Below are positions 55,256 to 64,000 of a stretch of DNA of 64,000 bases, one piece after another; the stretch's first letter is position 1; every line of letters begins with the position of its first letter. This stretch comes from Hygrocybe punicea (Eukaryota > Basidiomycota > Agaricomycetes > Agaricales > Hygrophoraceae): NCBI GenBank assembly GCA_963556145.1, contig OY744469.1:2886767-2950766 (forward strand). The letters are read 5' to 3'. Both the position numbers and the translations under genes were made by a program. The notes beneath the pieces are model-generated. The model did no database searches and had not been told where the DNA came from. It was given only the letters and a program-made list of their open reading frames with translations.

Positions 55256-56877
55256 ATGCCTCGACTTCTCTTCGACCCTGCCCAACTCCAGTGCCCGGAC
55301 TATGCATCTCTCTTTTATGCCCCAACCCGAGCACCCTTTGTCAATGCCGCCACGACAGAGGCCCAAGCGGTACAACTGCTCACCAACGTCTGGACTGCAG
55401 GTAACGACCTAGAAAAGCAATTATGGCAAGATCAGCTACACAACGACGCGGCGGAGCAAGCAGAACAGTTTTTACAGGCCCAAGCAGCCGCGGAACAACA
55501 CGCTCTCCTAGCCGCCCAAGAACGAGAGGACGTGCGAAAGGAAGAGATGAAGAAGAACAAGACCAAGTACATCCCCATCCCGAATTGGCCGATGCCCTCC
55601 ATCACCCCCGTCTTCGCGTCCAACTACGCCACTAAAAAGATGGACAAAGGGCAATACGTCGAACTCTGGTACTACACTAATGAGGGCCTAGACGAGGCCA
55701 TGCAAGCACACGCCACAGTCGACGACGATGCCATGGTGATGGCCCGGAAACCCGATGGCTCGACATCCTGGGTACCCGCTGCCGCTGCCAGAGACTCCAA
55801 CAAGGCCCTCGACGACAGGGACATCAAATGGGAAGATTTCTGTCAAGCCGTCCCCCGGATGATCCTTGCCATGGAGGAGGCCGACTGGCCAGCCGATCGC
55901 GTGGCCATGCTTGCCTCCTTCTGGGGCAAGCTTCAGATCCATGAGATGCGGTCCTCCCGCGACCCCCTTGACCAGAAGGCCCTGCTCTTATACCAGGCTA
56001 GACAACGACGGCTATGGCACCTTGCCATCCCCTCACCCCGCGGCGCCTACAACATCTCCATAATAGATGAATCCGTCTTGCGTAAAACGAAAGAGGAGGT
56101 TTATTGGGAAGATCGGAAGCATAGAGACAATACCAGGGACTTCCGCGTGAGTCCCCCCTCCTTCCATCCAATGATAGATCACTTGCTGACTGTTGCCCCC
56201 CCCGATTTCCCTCTACCATTATCCATCTAAAACAACAACCTCCACCTTCCTTTGCATCGCGCATGCCTCCTCTTTGCTCCATGCATGCCTTCTCTTTGCT
56301 ATATGCATGCCCCTTATTTGCTCCACGCATGCCACACACTTGCTCCACGCATGCCACACCCTTGCTCCATGCATGCTCTCTGCACCCGCACCCTACGCAT
56401 CCACGCGCTCAGGCTGACCAGGACATTAGTTCAGCCCACAGCACCGCTGCCAACCCCTCCCCCTCCAGACGGAGCCGAGAGTACAAGCGGTTAACCGATG
56501 CTCGCAGGAGGTCTGGGTCTCCACCCCGGCCTCGCGACAGCCAAGGATGTCTGGAAAAGAAGTCGGATTTTCGGGCAGGCGCAGGCAGTGGGGGCTACTC
56601 TGCCTGCGCCGTATGCCTGGGTCGCAACCCCCACATAATTGTGGAATGCGCCGCAACGCATACCTGGGATGGACTCCACCTCGCGCTCGCACAGCGCGTC
56701 AACAAGTCCCTCGTACTCCGCGATGGCCGCCCCATCTGTGTCGACTTCCAACGCGTGGCCGGCTGCACCAGCACCCGCCACGACAATCGTCACCTCTGCT
56801 CCGGATGTGGTCATACCACTCACGGCGCACAAGGCTGTCCTCGAGCGCAGAAGGCATCAAGCCCTCACTCCCTATAA
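55256..56877 (+). CDS. Ngaro gag-like protein
   Basis: Two exons (55256-56146, 56413-56877) joined in phase 0 give 451 residues. The first exon starts MPRLLFDPAQLQCPDY and has the block YVELWYYTNEGLDEAMQAH, ALDDRDIKWEDFCQAVPRM, MLASFWGKLQIHEMRSS common to gag proteins of agaricomycete YR elements. The second exon is Arg/Ser-rich then Cys/His-rich: CAVCLGRNPHIIVEC and a final C-x2-C-G-H-T-T-H-G-A-Q-G-C cluster, probably nucleic-acid binding. The 266-nt intron between them contains a minisatellite. The RT frame overlaps its last 240 nt in the +1 phase. Confidence 0.75.
56259..56390 (+). repeat. ~20-bp minisatellite around GCATGC, about six units
   Basis: Degenerate tandem units of the type TTGCTCCATGCATGCC(N)4 lie inside the gag intron. 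Confidence 0.85.
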
Positions 56878-58837
56878 ACCGGATGCTTGGGAAGCGCTAC
56901 TCCGTTCAAATAGCATCTGGCCTCGCTATGATCATCTCCCTCAAAGTATGCGATACAGTTTCAATCTTGAGATACCCACCATTTCACGCACCCAAGCCCC
57001 ACCCAACAAAGACTCCATCATTGAACATAGCTCCGAATTCCAAAAAATCATATCCAAAGAGCTGTCCAAAGGCCGATACCTGGGACCCTTTTCTCAGTCA
57101 ACTCTTGAGACGCTCATCGGCCCCTTCCAGACGGCCTCCTTTGGCATCATACCCAAACCAGGCCGACCGAATCACTTCCGCAACGTACAAAACTATTCAT
57201 TCCCTCATAAGACCTCACCAAAATTCCCGAGTCCCTCTATCAACTCCCAGATCGACTCGGACCGCTTCCCCAGCACCTGGGGGACTTTCTCAATCGTCTC
57301 CTTACTCATCTCACGCCTTCCCCCCGGCTCTCAGGCAGCCACGAGAGACGTGGCAGAGGCATACCGGACGATCCCCCTGCACCCCTCCCAATGGCCAGGT
57401 GCCGTCGTCCGACTCGCTGCCGACGAATTCTGCATCGACACCGCCACCTGCTTCGGGGTTGCACCATCAGCCGGAGTGTATGGCTCCGTCAGCGATGCAG
57501 GCACCGAGCTATTCCGCTGCCATGGGATGGCACCTCTCTCCAAATGGGTCGACGACCACATCTTCTTCCGGATCCTTCGAGAACGCCTCCACGAATACAA
57601 CACGCGCCGCAGAGACTGGCACGCCGACATTGCCCCCCGTGGCCGACATCACGATGGTGGGCGCCTCTGGTTTGGTGGCAGAGTTTTCCCCGATGGCACG
57701 CTGGAAGAATTTGACGAAGATTGCTCTTCCCCTTGCCTCGACTTATCATCGCACTCACCCCGCTCCTCTGAGGACCAACGCTTCGCCTACAACTTCGACG
57801 ACATTGACCGTCTATCCGACCAGCTGGGTATCCCCTGGGAGAAATCCAAGGACCTGCCCTTCGCTTCAACCACGACATTCATTGGCCTGGATTGGAATCT
57901 GGAAACACTCATGGTCTCCCTTCCACCAAAGAAGAAGGCCAAATACCTCACGTCAATCCATGAATGGGAATGCTCGCCTACCCACATCCTCGGCGATGTA
58001 CAAAAAATCTACGGAAAGCTCCTTCACGCATCCCTGGTGGTCCCTCCAGGCCGTGCCTACCTCACCGGCCTGGAGAACATGCTTGGCATCTACGGTGACC
58101 GTCCTCTCATGCCACGCCATGCTGACCAGTCGATCCGTGGAGACCTGCAATGGTGGCGTGCCAAGCTGGCCCAACCCTTCCTTGGCCGGACAATCCCAAG
58201 CCCTGTCCACCTCACAAACCTCGACGCCTTCTCAGATGCCAGTTCGGGCATTGGCATCGGAATCGTCGTTGCTGGCCGCTGGCGCGCTTGGCGCCTCATT
58301 CCAGGATGGAAGACCCTTGATGGTAAACGCGACATCGGCTGGGCAGAGGCCCTGGGATTCGAACTCCTCATTCGATCAGTCGCCCGGTCTGCGACAACTG
58401 GCCAGCATTTTGAATTATTCGGGGACAACATGGGAGTCGTTGAAGGCTGGCCAAATGGCCGCAGCAGGAATGCAGCCATCAACGACATCTTTAAACGCAT
58501 CCACAACTTCATCGAGTCTTGTGACTCCATTATCTCGATCCATGCAACCTACATCCCCAGCAAATCCAACCCAGCCGATGGCCCCTCCCGGGGCATATAT
58601 CCTCCGTACCACCTCCTCTTACCCCCCGTCGAAATACCCGCCGGTCTCGACCGGTTCATCATTGATGCGACCCTACCATATTCAGACACTGAGCTCAAGC
58701 TGCTCCGAGAGGGCCGATACCCCAAAGCAACCGCAAAACTCATTGCAAATTCTCTCAGGAATCCTGGTCCCCCACACAAACAGCCCACCGACTTTGAGAC
58801 TGATATACGAGCCCTCCGAAGCCAATGGTCTGGTTGA
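56639..58837 (+). CDS. Ngaro reverse transcriptase-RNase H
   Basis: Open frame of 732 codons, in the +1 frame relative to gag; protein-like sequence starts near 56860 (TPYKPDAWEALLRS). RT motifs: GIIPKPGRPNHFRNVQNYS, ATRDVAEAYRTIPLHPSQW, and the catalytic box KWVDDHIFF at about 57540, an xVDD variant. RNase H follows at about 58220 (LDAFSDASSG, WAEALGFELL, FELFGDNMGVVEGWPNG, ATYIPSKSNPADGPSRG) with its Asp/Glu residues present. The ATG at 56639 is not necessarily used; translation may follow from gag by a +1 shift or by reinitiation. It copies the element RNA into cDNA. Confidence 0.85.
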   Translation: MWNAPQRIPGMDSTSRSHSASTSPSYSAMAAPSVSTSNAWPAAPAPATTIVTSAPDVVIPLTAHKAVLERRRHQALTPYKPDAWEALLRSNSIWPRYDHLPQSMRYSFNLEIPTISRTQAPPNKDSIIEHSSEFQKIISKELSKGRYLGPFSQSTLETLIGPFQTASFGIIPKPGRPNHFRNVQNYSFPHKTSPKFPSPSINSQIDSDRFPSTWGTFSIVSLLISRLPPGSQAATRDVAEAYRTIPLHPSQWPGAVVRLAADEFCIDTATCFGVAPSAGVYGSVSDAGTELFRCHGMAPLSKWVDDHIFFRILRERLHEYNTRRRDWHADIAPRGRHHDGGRLWFGGRVFPDGTLEEFDEDCSSPCLDLSSHSPRSSEDQRFAYNFDDIDRLSDQLGIPWEKSKDLPFASTTTFIGLDWNLETLMVSLPPKKKAKYLTSIHEWECSPTHILGDVQKIYGKLLHASLVVPPGRAYLTGLENMLGIYGDRPLMPRHADQSIRGDLQWWRAKLAQPFLGRTIPSPVHLTNLDAFSDASSGIGIGIVVAGRWRAWRLIPGWKTLDGKRDIGWAEALGFELLIRSVARSATTGQHFELFGDNMGVVEGWPNGRSRNAAINDIFKRIHNFIESCDSIISIHATYIPSKSNPADGPSRGIYPPYHLLLPPVEIPAGLDRFIIDATLPYSDTELKLLREGRYPKATAKLIANSLRNPGPPHKQPTDFETDIRALRSQWSG

Positions 58838-60017
58838 TCCACCCTTCAATCCCCCCCCGGCCCCAGTTCCTTCTAGGCCACAACCATATCGACTTGGATT
58901 GGCCCCTCTTGACTCACCGCTTCGTCCCCACTGCCTTGCCCGCGACCGTCTGCGGCTATGGGTACCAGCTCGAACACGTACGGCACATGATGCTAACGGA
59001 CACACCCTCCACATCACCGACGCTGACCTAGACCGAATCCTAGAGGTCATCGGTGTATCCTGGGCTCAAGGCACTCAGGCTGGATACGGTGCAGGACTTC
59101 TCGCATTTCACCGGTTCTGTGATCTCCGCAGCATCCCTGAACCTCAACGATGTCCAGCCGGGCCTGTCCTAGTCCTCGCCTTCATCGCCAACTGCGCCGG
59201 AGCTTACTCCGGAAAGACGCTGGCTAATTATGTCTTCGCTGTCCGTGCATGGCACATTCTCCATGGCCAGCCATGGTCCGCCAATCACCCAGAGATAAAA
59301 GCGGCCCTCGATGGCGCCATTTCCCTCACTCCCCCCACATCCATTCGTGCGAAGAGAGAACCCGTCACCACCGAATTCCTAGCAATGGCCAAGGATAAAC
59401 TGGACCTAACGCTCCCTTTCGATGCTGCCTTCTATGCTTGCCTTACGACCGCCTTTTATTCCGTATCTCGGCTTGGTGAACTTACCGTTCCCACTTTAAA
59501 AGCCTTCAATCCTAACCTACATGTCAAACGCTCTGACATGACGTGGCGGAAAGATCGCAACAATCTCAAAGTATCAGTCTTCCACATCCCAGTCACCAAG
59601 ACTTCACGAGAAGGTGAGGATATATACTGGTCGACACAACCAGGCCCATCGGATCCAGAGGCCGCCATCAATAACCACTTCGCCATCAACAACCCATCCC
59701 CAGCTGATCCTTTATTCGCATGGCGCCACCCTCAAGGACTCCGACCTCTCACGCGATCAGCTTTCATATCACGGCTGAAGGATATCAGCAAAGCACTGAA
59801 AATACCTCCCTTTCAGGGACATGGGATCCGTATTGGAGCCACACTTGAACTCCTACTACGAGGCGTTCCCTTCGAGGTGGTAAAAACCATTGGTCGCTGG
59901 ACCTCCGGCGCATTCCTAACATACCTACGCCAACACGCAGTAGTCATGGCCCCATATATGCAGGGAACGCCAATCCTGGAACCCTTCCTCCGCTATGCAA
60001 TGCCACCTCCCCGCTAA
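58803..60017 (+). CDS. Ngaro tyrosine recombinase
   Basis: Frame +1 relative to the RT ORF, ending at TAA 60015-60017. The frame is open far upstream (to 56547) but protein-like YR sequence starts near 58800. N-terminal core-binding part: ADLDRILEVIGVSWAQGTQA, LVLAFIANCAGAYSGKTLAN. Catalytic part: first Arg in SVSRLGELT, the H-x2-R in GHGIRIGATLE, and the W-to-Tyr end in IGRWTSGAFLTYLRQH. These R-H-R-Y residues define the family that inserts circular cDNA without target duplication. The start is unknown; a shift from the RT frame near its stop (58835) is likely. Confidence 0.85.
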   Translation: MYEPSEANGLVDPPFNPPPAPVPSRPQPYRLGLAPLDSPLRPHCLARDRLRLWVPARTRTAHDANGHTLHITDADLDRILEVIGVSWAQGTQAGYGAGLLAFHRFCDLRSIPEPQRCPAGPVLVLAFIANCAGAYSGKTLANYVFAVRAWHILHGQPWSANHPEIKAALDGAISLTPPTSIRAKREPVTTEFLAMAKDKLDLTLPFDAAFYACLTTAFYSVSRLGELTVPTLKAFNPNLHVKRSDMTWRKDRNNLKVSVFHIPVTKTSREGEDIYWSTQPGPSDPEAAINNHFAINNPSPADPLFAWRHPQGLRPLTRSAFISRLKDISKALKIPPFQGHGIRIGATLELLLRGVPFEVVKTIGRWTSGAFLTYLRQHAVVMAPYMQGTPILEPFLRYAMPPPR

Positions 60018-60099
60018 ACTGTGAGTAACTCACCCATCTCCTAATCATTGGGAGTCCACTTCGCTTAACGCGTCGCTGGGCTCCTAACATCTGGGAGTC

Positions 60100-60271
60100 G
60101 CAGCTCATTCGACTTCTCGATTAGGACTGGACACTGTTTTCGAGTTTGAAAAAACCCCTTCCTGTTTTTTCCCCCAAAAACTGAGTTTCTCGCTATACCA
60201 CAGATTTGTTTCTCGTAACCACTTCCGAAACAAATTCCTTCTGCCAGAAACTTTGCCTGCACGGACATAGA
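60100..60271 (+). repeat. Ngaro split direct repeat B1
   Basis: 172 bp, identical to B2 at 60586-60757 (begins GCAGCTCATTCGACTTCTCG). Confidence 0.92.
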
Positions 60272-60430
60272 TTGTCTTCTAACAAACACAAAGAATGAGT
60301 GTAAATTAGAATTAAGTCTATGTACGAATTTGGCAAGTTGTGGCGCGTCTGCCTCTCAGCTCGTGCCACTCCCACTTGCCACTCCAAAAGATCTTCCCTG
60401 CTCAATAGAGCAGATTATCTCTTTCATTTC
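60272..60430 (+). repeat. Ngaro split direct repeat A2
   Basis: Identical to A1 at the left end; directly abuts B1, the expected Ngaro junction. Confidence 0.92.
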
Positions 60431-60585
60431 ACCCACCCTCCAGCTCCCTCATTCTACCCCCCCGCCACTCCCTAGCAGCAGATATCTTCATCAATATACT
60501 TGCTATAAGACATAACGGCTTCCTCAACTAACTCGACATTGTGTTCACATTTTATTCAGACCTGCTGCTTGTCCCTCCCACCCTT

Positions 60586-60757
60586 GCAGCTCATTCGACT
60601 TCTCGATTAGGACTGGACACTGTTTTCGAGTTTGAAAAAACCCCTTCCTGTTTTTTCCCCCAAAAACTGAGTTTCTCGCTATACCACAGATTTGTTTCTC
60701 GTAACCACTTCCGAAACAAATTCCTTCTGCCAGAAACTTTGCCTGCACGGACATAGA
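60586..60757 (+). repeat. Ngaro split direct repeat B2 (right end)
   Basis: Identical to B1. A 155-bp unique segment separates it from A2. Confidence 0.92.
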
Positions 60758-60934
60758 CACGGGAATGGCCGATGCTTATCGTGAAGCACTTGCATAAATC
60801 ATTTTTAAACTTTGTTTACATGAGTCTAATTGCTCAAGTCTATCTTTCTATTGTCTCACTGCCTTCAGCACACTCTGGGCTGCTCATCAGCAAAACCTGA
60901 TTTTAGGTTCATCAGGAAAACTCAATTTCACTTA

Positions 60935-61709
60935 CAGCCGTTTGCAGCAAGCTTGACACTAACTCAAATTTTTTGAAGTTTAGAAAAATAAAAGTAATTC
61001 AGCTATATCTCATGAAGTACTCCATGGATTGAGATGGTTATAGAGGGAAATTTGTACTATTTCTAAAGGGCTATCTACTGCTGTAATTATATTGGGACAA
61101 TTTTTAGTGTATGGTGAGTTGTGGATAAAATAGAAGGTAAACCAGTATTTTTTGACATCCAAAATGATATTGTCAAATTATGGCATCAAATGAGCTCCTA
61201 CAAACAAGATTGTAGGAAGGAAATTGTTCAGTTTTTTAAGGGCTAGAAGCTCATATACCGTATTTTTCTTCATCTTTGTCATTTGAGCCTATCATCATGA
61301 TTCTTGTAGGGTTTCAAGCCTCATGCAGACAAACATAGTATAGATGTAATATTTGGCTCAAAGGACAAAAATAAAGCAAATCATGGTATACATACTTCTA
61401 GCCCTTAAAAAACTGAACAATTTCCTTCCTACAATCTTGTTTGTAGGAGCTCATTTGATGCCATAATTTGACAATATCATTTTGGATGTCAAAAAATACT
61501 GGTTTACCTTCTATTTTATCCACAACTCACCATACACTAAAAATTGTCCCAATATAATTACAGCAGTAGATAGCCCTTTAGAAATAGTACAAATTTCCCT
61601 CTATAACCATCTCAATCCATGGAGTACTTCATGAGATATAGCTGAATTACTTTTATTTTTCTAAACTTCAAAAAATTTGAGTTAGTGTCAAGCTTGCTGC
61701 AAATGGCTG
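60935..61709. mobile_element. Foldback MITE, family A, copy 2 (in left arm of D)
   Basis: 775 bp, ends CAGCCGTTTGCAGC and GCTGCAAATGGCTG, flanked by TA on both sides. The arms (about 330 bp each) are almost perfectly complementary. Removing it and one TA restores the D arm. Homologous to 48758-49560. Confidence 0.9.
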
Positions 61710-61755
61710 TAATTTCACTTAATTTGTCTTATTCCATCTTATAAGTCTTGTTTTA

Positions 61756-62314
61756 CAGCGTTTTCGGAAATCCTTGTCGCGCGTGAAAAACAAAATTAAA
61801 ATAAATAATCCGGGTGGCTGAAGGTACAGAGTTGGGCAATTGCCGTAGTAGGGTAGCACATCATGTGACTTTGAATTATTTTGCTTGAAAAGACTACTGA
61901 TATGTACATTGTAAATTCAATGGGACATATATAAGACATTTAACATGTAGTAAAATTAGAATGACATCCATTGAATGTTTCTGTCAACTAAAATTATTAT
62001 TTTTAGCTTTTATTCAGGTGATGTGATGTTACAGCAGAAAACCACACCTCCTTGAATAAAGAACTAATAATAATAATTTGAGTTGACAGAAACATTCAAT
62101 GGATGTCATTCTAATTTTACTACATGTTAAATGTCTTATATATGTCCCATTGAATTTACAATGTACATATCAGTAGTCTTTTCAAGCAAAATAATTCAAA
62201 GTCACATGATGTGCTACCCTATTATGGCAATTGCCCGACTCTGTACCTTCAGCCACCTGAATTATTTATTTTAATTTTTTTTTTCACGTGCAACAAGGAT
62301 TTCCGAAAACGCTG
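61756..62314. mobile_element. Foldback MITE, family B (at centre of D)
   Basis: 559 bp, ends CAGCGTTTTCGGAAATCC and its reverse complement, TA on both sides. Arms of about 245 bp; several mismatches between them are C/T or G/A changes at CpG. The centre includes AATAATAATAATTT. Confidence 0.88.
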
Positions 62315-62316
62315 TA

Positions 62317-62554
62317 AGGAGGGTCTCACCCTTTTTTCAAGAAAATTCCTTAATTCATCTTACATCACATACAACTGAAAATCAAGACACTTTAAGATGA
62401 TATCAAGTAAACTAAGATGTCAAGTCAATAATGATTTCTCATTGCTTATTAACTTCAGAGTCTGTCTTGAGTCATCTTGATGTGTCTTGATGTATCTTGA
62501 TTTCAATATAAGACACATTAAGGAATTTTCTTGAAAAAAGGGTGAGACCCTCCT
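62317..62554. mobile_element. MITE, family C (inserted in the right-hand TA of B)
   Basis: 238 bp with perfect 38-bp terminal inverted repeats starting AGGAGGGTCTCACCC, flanked by TA on each side. The interior has short repeats of TCTTGATG/CATCAAGA type. Confidence 0.88.
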
Positions 62555-62669
62555 TAAAACAAGACTTATAAGATGGAATAAGACAAATTAAGTGAAATTA
62601 AGTGAAATTGAGTTTTCCTGATGGCCTTATAGCAATCAAAATTTTCATAATGGTCATAGCACAACTAGC

Positions 62670-62955
62670 CAATGGCATGCCCGTGGGTATTGGTGCTGTA
62701 CCTGTACCTGTACCCACAGCTACCTGTACCCGTGATCTGGTGGGTTTACCCATCATTTTGAGCCCTGGATCATTGAAAACGGTCAAGTATTGAGTGAGTT
62801 ATGATCAAAAGAATGAAGAATGATTGTTTTGATCATAACTCACTCAATACTTAACTGTTTTGGACAATCCAGGGCTTAAAATAAAGCTCACAGGTAGGAG
62901 AATTGTACCCATACCAATACCCATGGCTACCAATACCTGTACCTGTCCAGGTCAA
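62670..62955. repeat. Palindromic repeat E with GTACCT-rich outer arms
   Basis: Inner arms 62760-62810 and 62828-62877 share AGTATTGAGTGAGTTATGAT in inverted orientation. The outer parts contain GTACCT/ACAGGT hexamer runs and GGGTATTGGT against its complement. Looks like another foldback element. Confidence 0.7.
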
Positions 62956-63159
62956 AACTGAACCAAAATGGGGCACTTGTGGCTAATCTTTGTCAACGGG
63001 TTCATCAGACTCTGTTAACTCATCAGCTGGAGAGCTGGATCCACTAGTCGAGACACCAGGTTCATGCATGTCTGTCAGAAAGTGCAGAAAGTCATTGAGG
63101 AAAATCAAGAGTCACAAGCAGCTATAATATGGTATAAGCCAGAATGCTGCATACCGGGT

Positions 63160-64000
63160 TCAAGAAATGGTTCTGTCTACTTTGGCAAGGATGTAGGACT
63201 GACCCTCTATCTTGTGGACAACAATCATTGGACCAAACCCATGTGGCTTTGACTTCTGATCTAGGGACATCTTGACATGTGAATTCCAGATGAGTACCAG
63301 ATCACCAGGTTGCAAGTCATAGCTTTTGATTGTATTGGAAAATTTATCTTCAAATTGTCGAACAGATTTGAACTGAGACTTGAGTACATGGTCCATAATG
63401 GCATCAAGGTCCTCAGACCATTTCCACGACTGTCAGGCACAGAGAGCAATAAGTTCCAGCATTGTCATAGTATTTTGCTGTAAGACCAAATATGTTGCTT
63501 CAGCCAAGTCGAACAGAAAGAGCAGCTTGACACCATGAACCATATAATATGACAAGTACCTGAGATCCCAATAGGTTGTAACACGTTCTGCCCAAAATAC
63601 TGAGTGCACAACAGTACTCCAATTCTGCTCATCTCCATCGCATGTTTCCATTATTGCTTCACAAACATCAATGACGATGTTCGGTGGGTCCATTACCTGA
63701 GAGTTGTAGGGGGGAATCCAGATGTGTTGGATACCAAAATGATCCACAAGATAATTGAGTGTGTCAACAAATGGAGGGCTGTTATCCGTGACAATTTCTT
63801 CCAAAGCTCCCCATTGGCACAGTATTTCTTCAAAAATAAAGGTGACTATAGTAGAACCCATTTCTCAATGTAGCATATGGAACTCCGGATACGAGGTAAG
63901 TGAGCATCAAGCTTGTACAATGTAGTGGAAACCACCAGATTGGGGCATGTGCATAGTATCAATGTAGACCTTGTGAAATAATGAAGCCAGAGTTGCAACC
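63160..64000 (-). pseudogene. Ty3/gypsy integrase remnant, mutated, off the right edge
   Basis: Minus-strand integrase core sequence: YIDTMHMPQSGGFHYIVQA, then EEILCQWGALEEIVTDNSPP with the TDN catalytic Asp, and FGIQHIWIPPYNSQ. The C-terminal GPY/F-like module follows (LQPGDLVLIWNS, HGFGPMIVVHKIEGQSYILA). At least three in-frame TGA stops break it, near 63910, 63870 and 63430, of which the first and last sit where Arg (CGA) is expected. The upstream part (RT, gag) lies beyond 64000. Not functional. Confidence 0.85.

Larger units (their letters stand above)
55068..60757 (+). mobile_element. Ngaro-type tyrosine-recombinase retrotransposon (DIRS order), apparently intact
   Basis: 5.7-kb element with the split direct repeat layout A1-internal-B1-A2-B2. 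A1 (55068-55226) and A2 (60272-60430) are identical, as are B1 (60100-60271) and B2 (60586-60757). It encodes gag with zinc-knuckle-like Cys/His, reverse transcriptase plus RNase H, and a tyrosine recombinase, all without internal stops. No DDE integrase and no LTRs. Identity of the repeats and open frames imply recent insertion. Confidence 0.9.
60910..62623. mobile_element. Outer palindromic element D, split by three inserted MITEs
   Basis: The outer ends are CATCAGGAAAACTCAATTTC (60910 on) and its reverse complement ending at 62623. If the three inserts below are removed, the two arms of about 69 bp meet at GTTTTAAAAC to form a perfect palindrome. The flanks outside do not show a clear TA duplication. 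Confidence 0.8.

Noticed and set aside
56259..56390. CRISPR-like array
   Set aside because: The units are contiguous and degenerate without unique spacers, in a eukaryotic intron; it is a minisatellite.
56547..58800. Upstream two thirds of the 1,156-codon ORF as a real protein
   Set aside because: Up to about 58800 it is the antiphase of RT/RNase H and has low-complexity Ser/Pro/Thr content with no domain; only the last third (YR) is protein-like. Kept as a finding, not as a gene.

Overview
The window is nuclear DNA from a filamentous basidiomycete, most likely an agaricomycete. Genes are densely packed on both strands and split by many 45-60 nt GT-AG introns. Several proteins have basidiomycete-type architecture: a Ste50/Ubc2 adaptor with two SH3 domains, a Nup60-like basket nucleoporin carrying RanBP2 zinc fingers, and a DASH Hsk3 subunit. 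The mobile DNA (a Ngaro-type tyrosine-recombinase retroelement, foldback MITEs and a decayed Ty3/gypsy integrase) fits the same group. Exon models were built by hand from reading frames and splice signals.

Layout. 1-6 kb: two tandem BTB/POZ paralogues, a small secreted cysteine-rich protein made of two copies of one module, and an unrecognised coiled-coil protein. 6-17 kb: J-domain protein, OHCU decarboxylase (ureide catabolism), complex I 21 kDa subunit, NUP153/NUP60-like nucleoporin, KIN28/CDK7 kinase, IPI3 (60S maturation) and a second J-domain protein. 17-28 kb: STE50/UBC2, a probable clathrin/AP accessory protein, BRAP2-type E3 ligase and a multi-pass membrane protein. 28-45 kb: MMS22/MUS7, a Nudix CoA diphosphatase, VMA12, a predicted mitochondrial protein, an ataxin-10 homologue, LEO1 and an unrecognised Ser/Pro-rich protein. 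45-55 kb: a gene-poor stretch holding the tiny HSK3 gene, a gene fragment and one foldback MITE, then lanosterol synthase (ERG7), ARP9 and ribosomal protein L30. 55-64 kb: almost entirely mobile DNA. It holds an apparently intact Ngaro element, a nest of four palindromic elements, another palindrome, and a mutated gypsy integrase running off the right edge.

Most genes are single-copy housekeeping functions with no operon-like logic. They are often in divergent pairs sharing 120-450 bp: coiled coil/DnaJ, STE50/adaptor, BRAP2/membrane protein, MMS22/Nudix, ERG7/ARP9.

The most striking biology lies at the right end. The Ngaro element has identical split direct repeats and intact ORFs, and sits 88 bp upstream of the RPL30 start codon. 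The nested palindromes beyond it all insert at TA, so their order of insertion can be read from the sequence. Other points of note are a 13-nt microexon, two GC-AG intron candidates, in-frame stopless introns, and a composition change inside MMS22.
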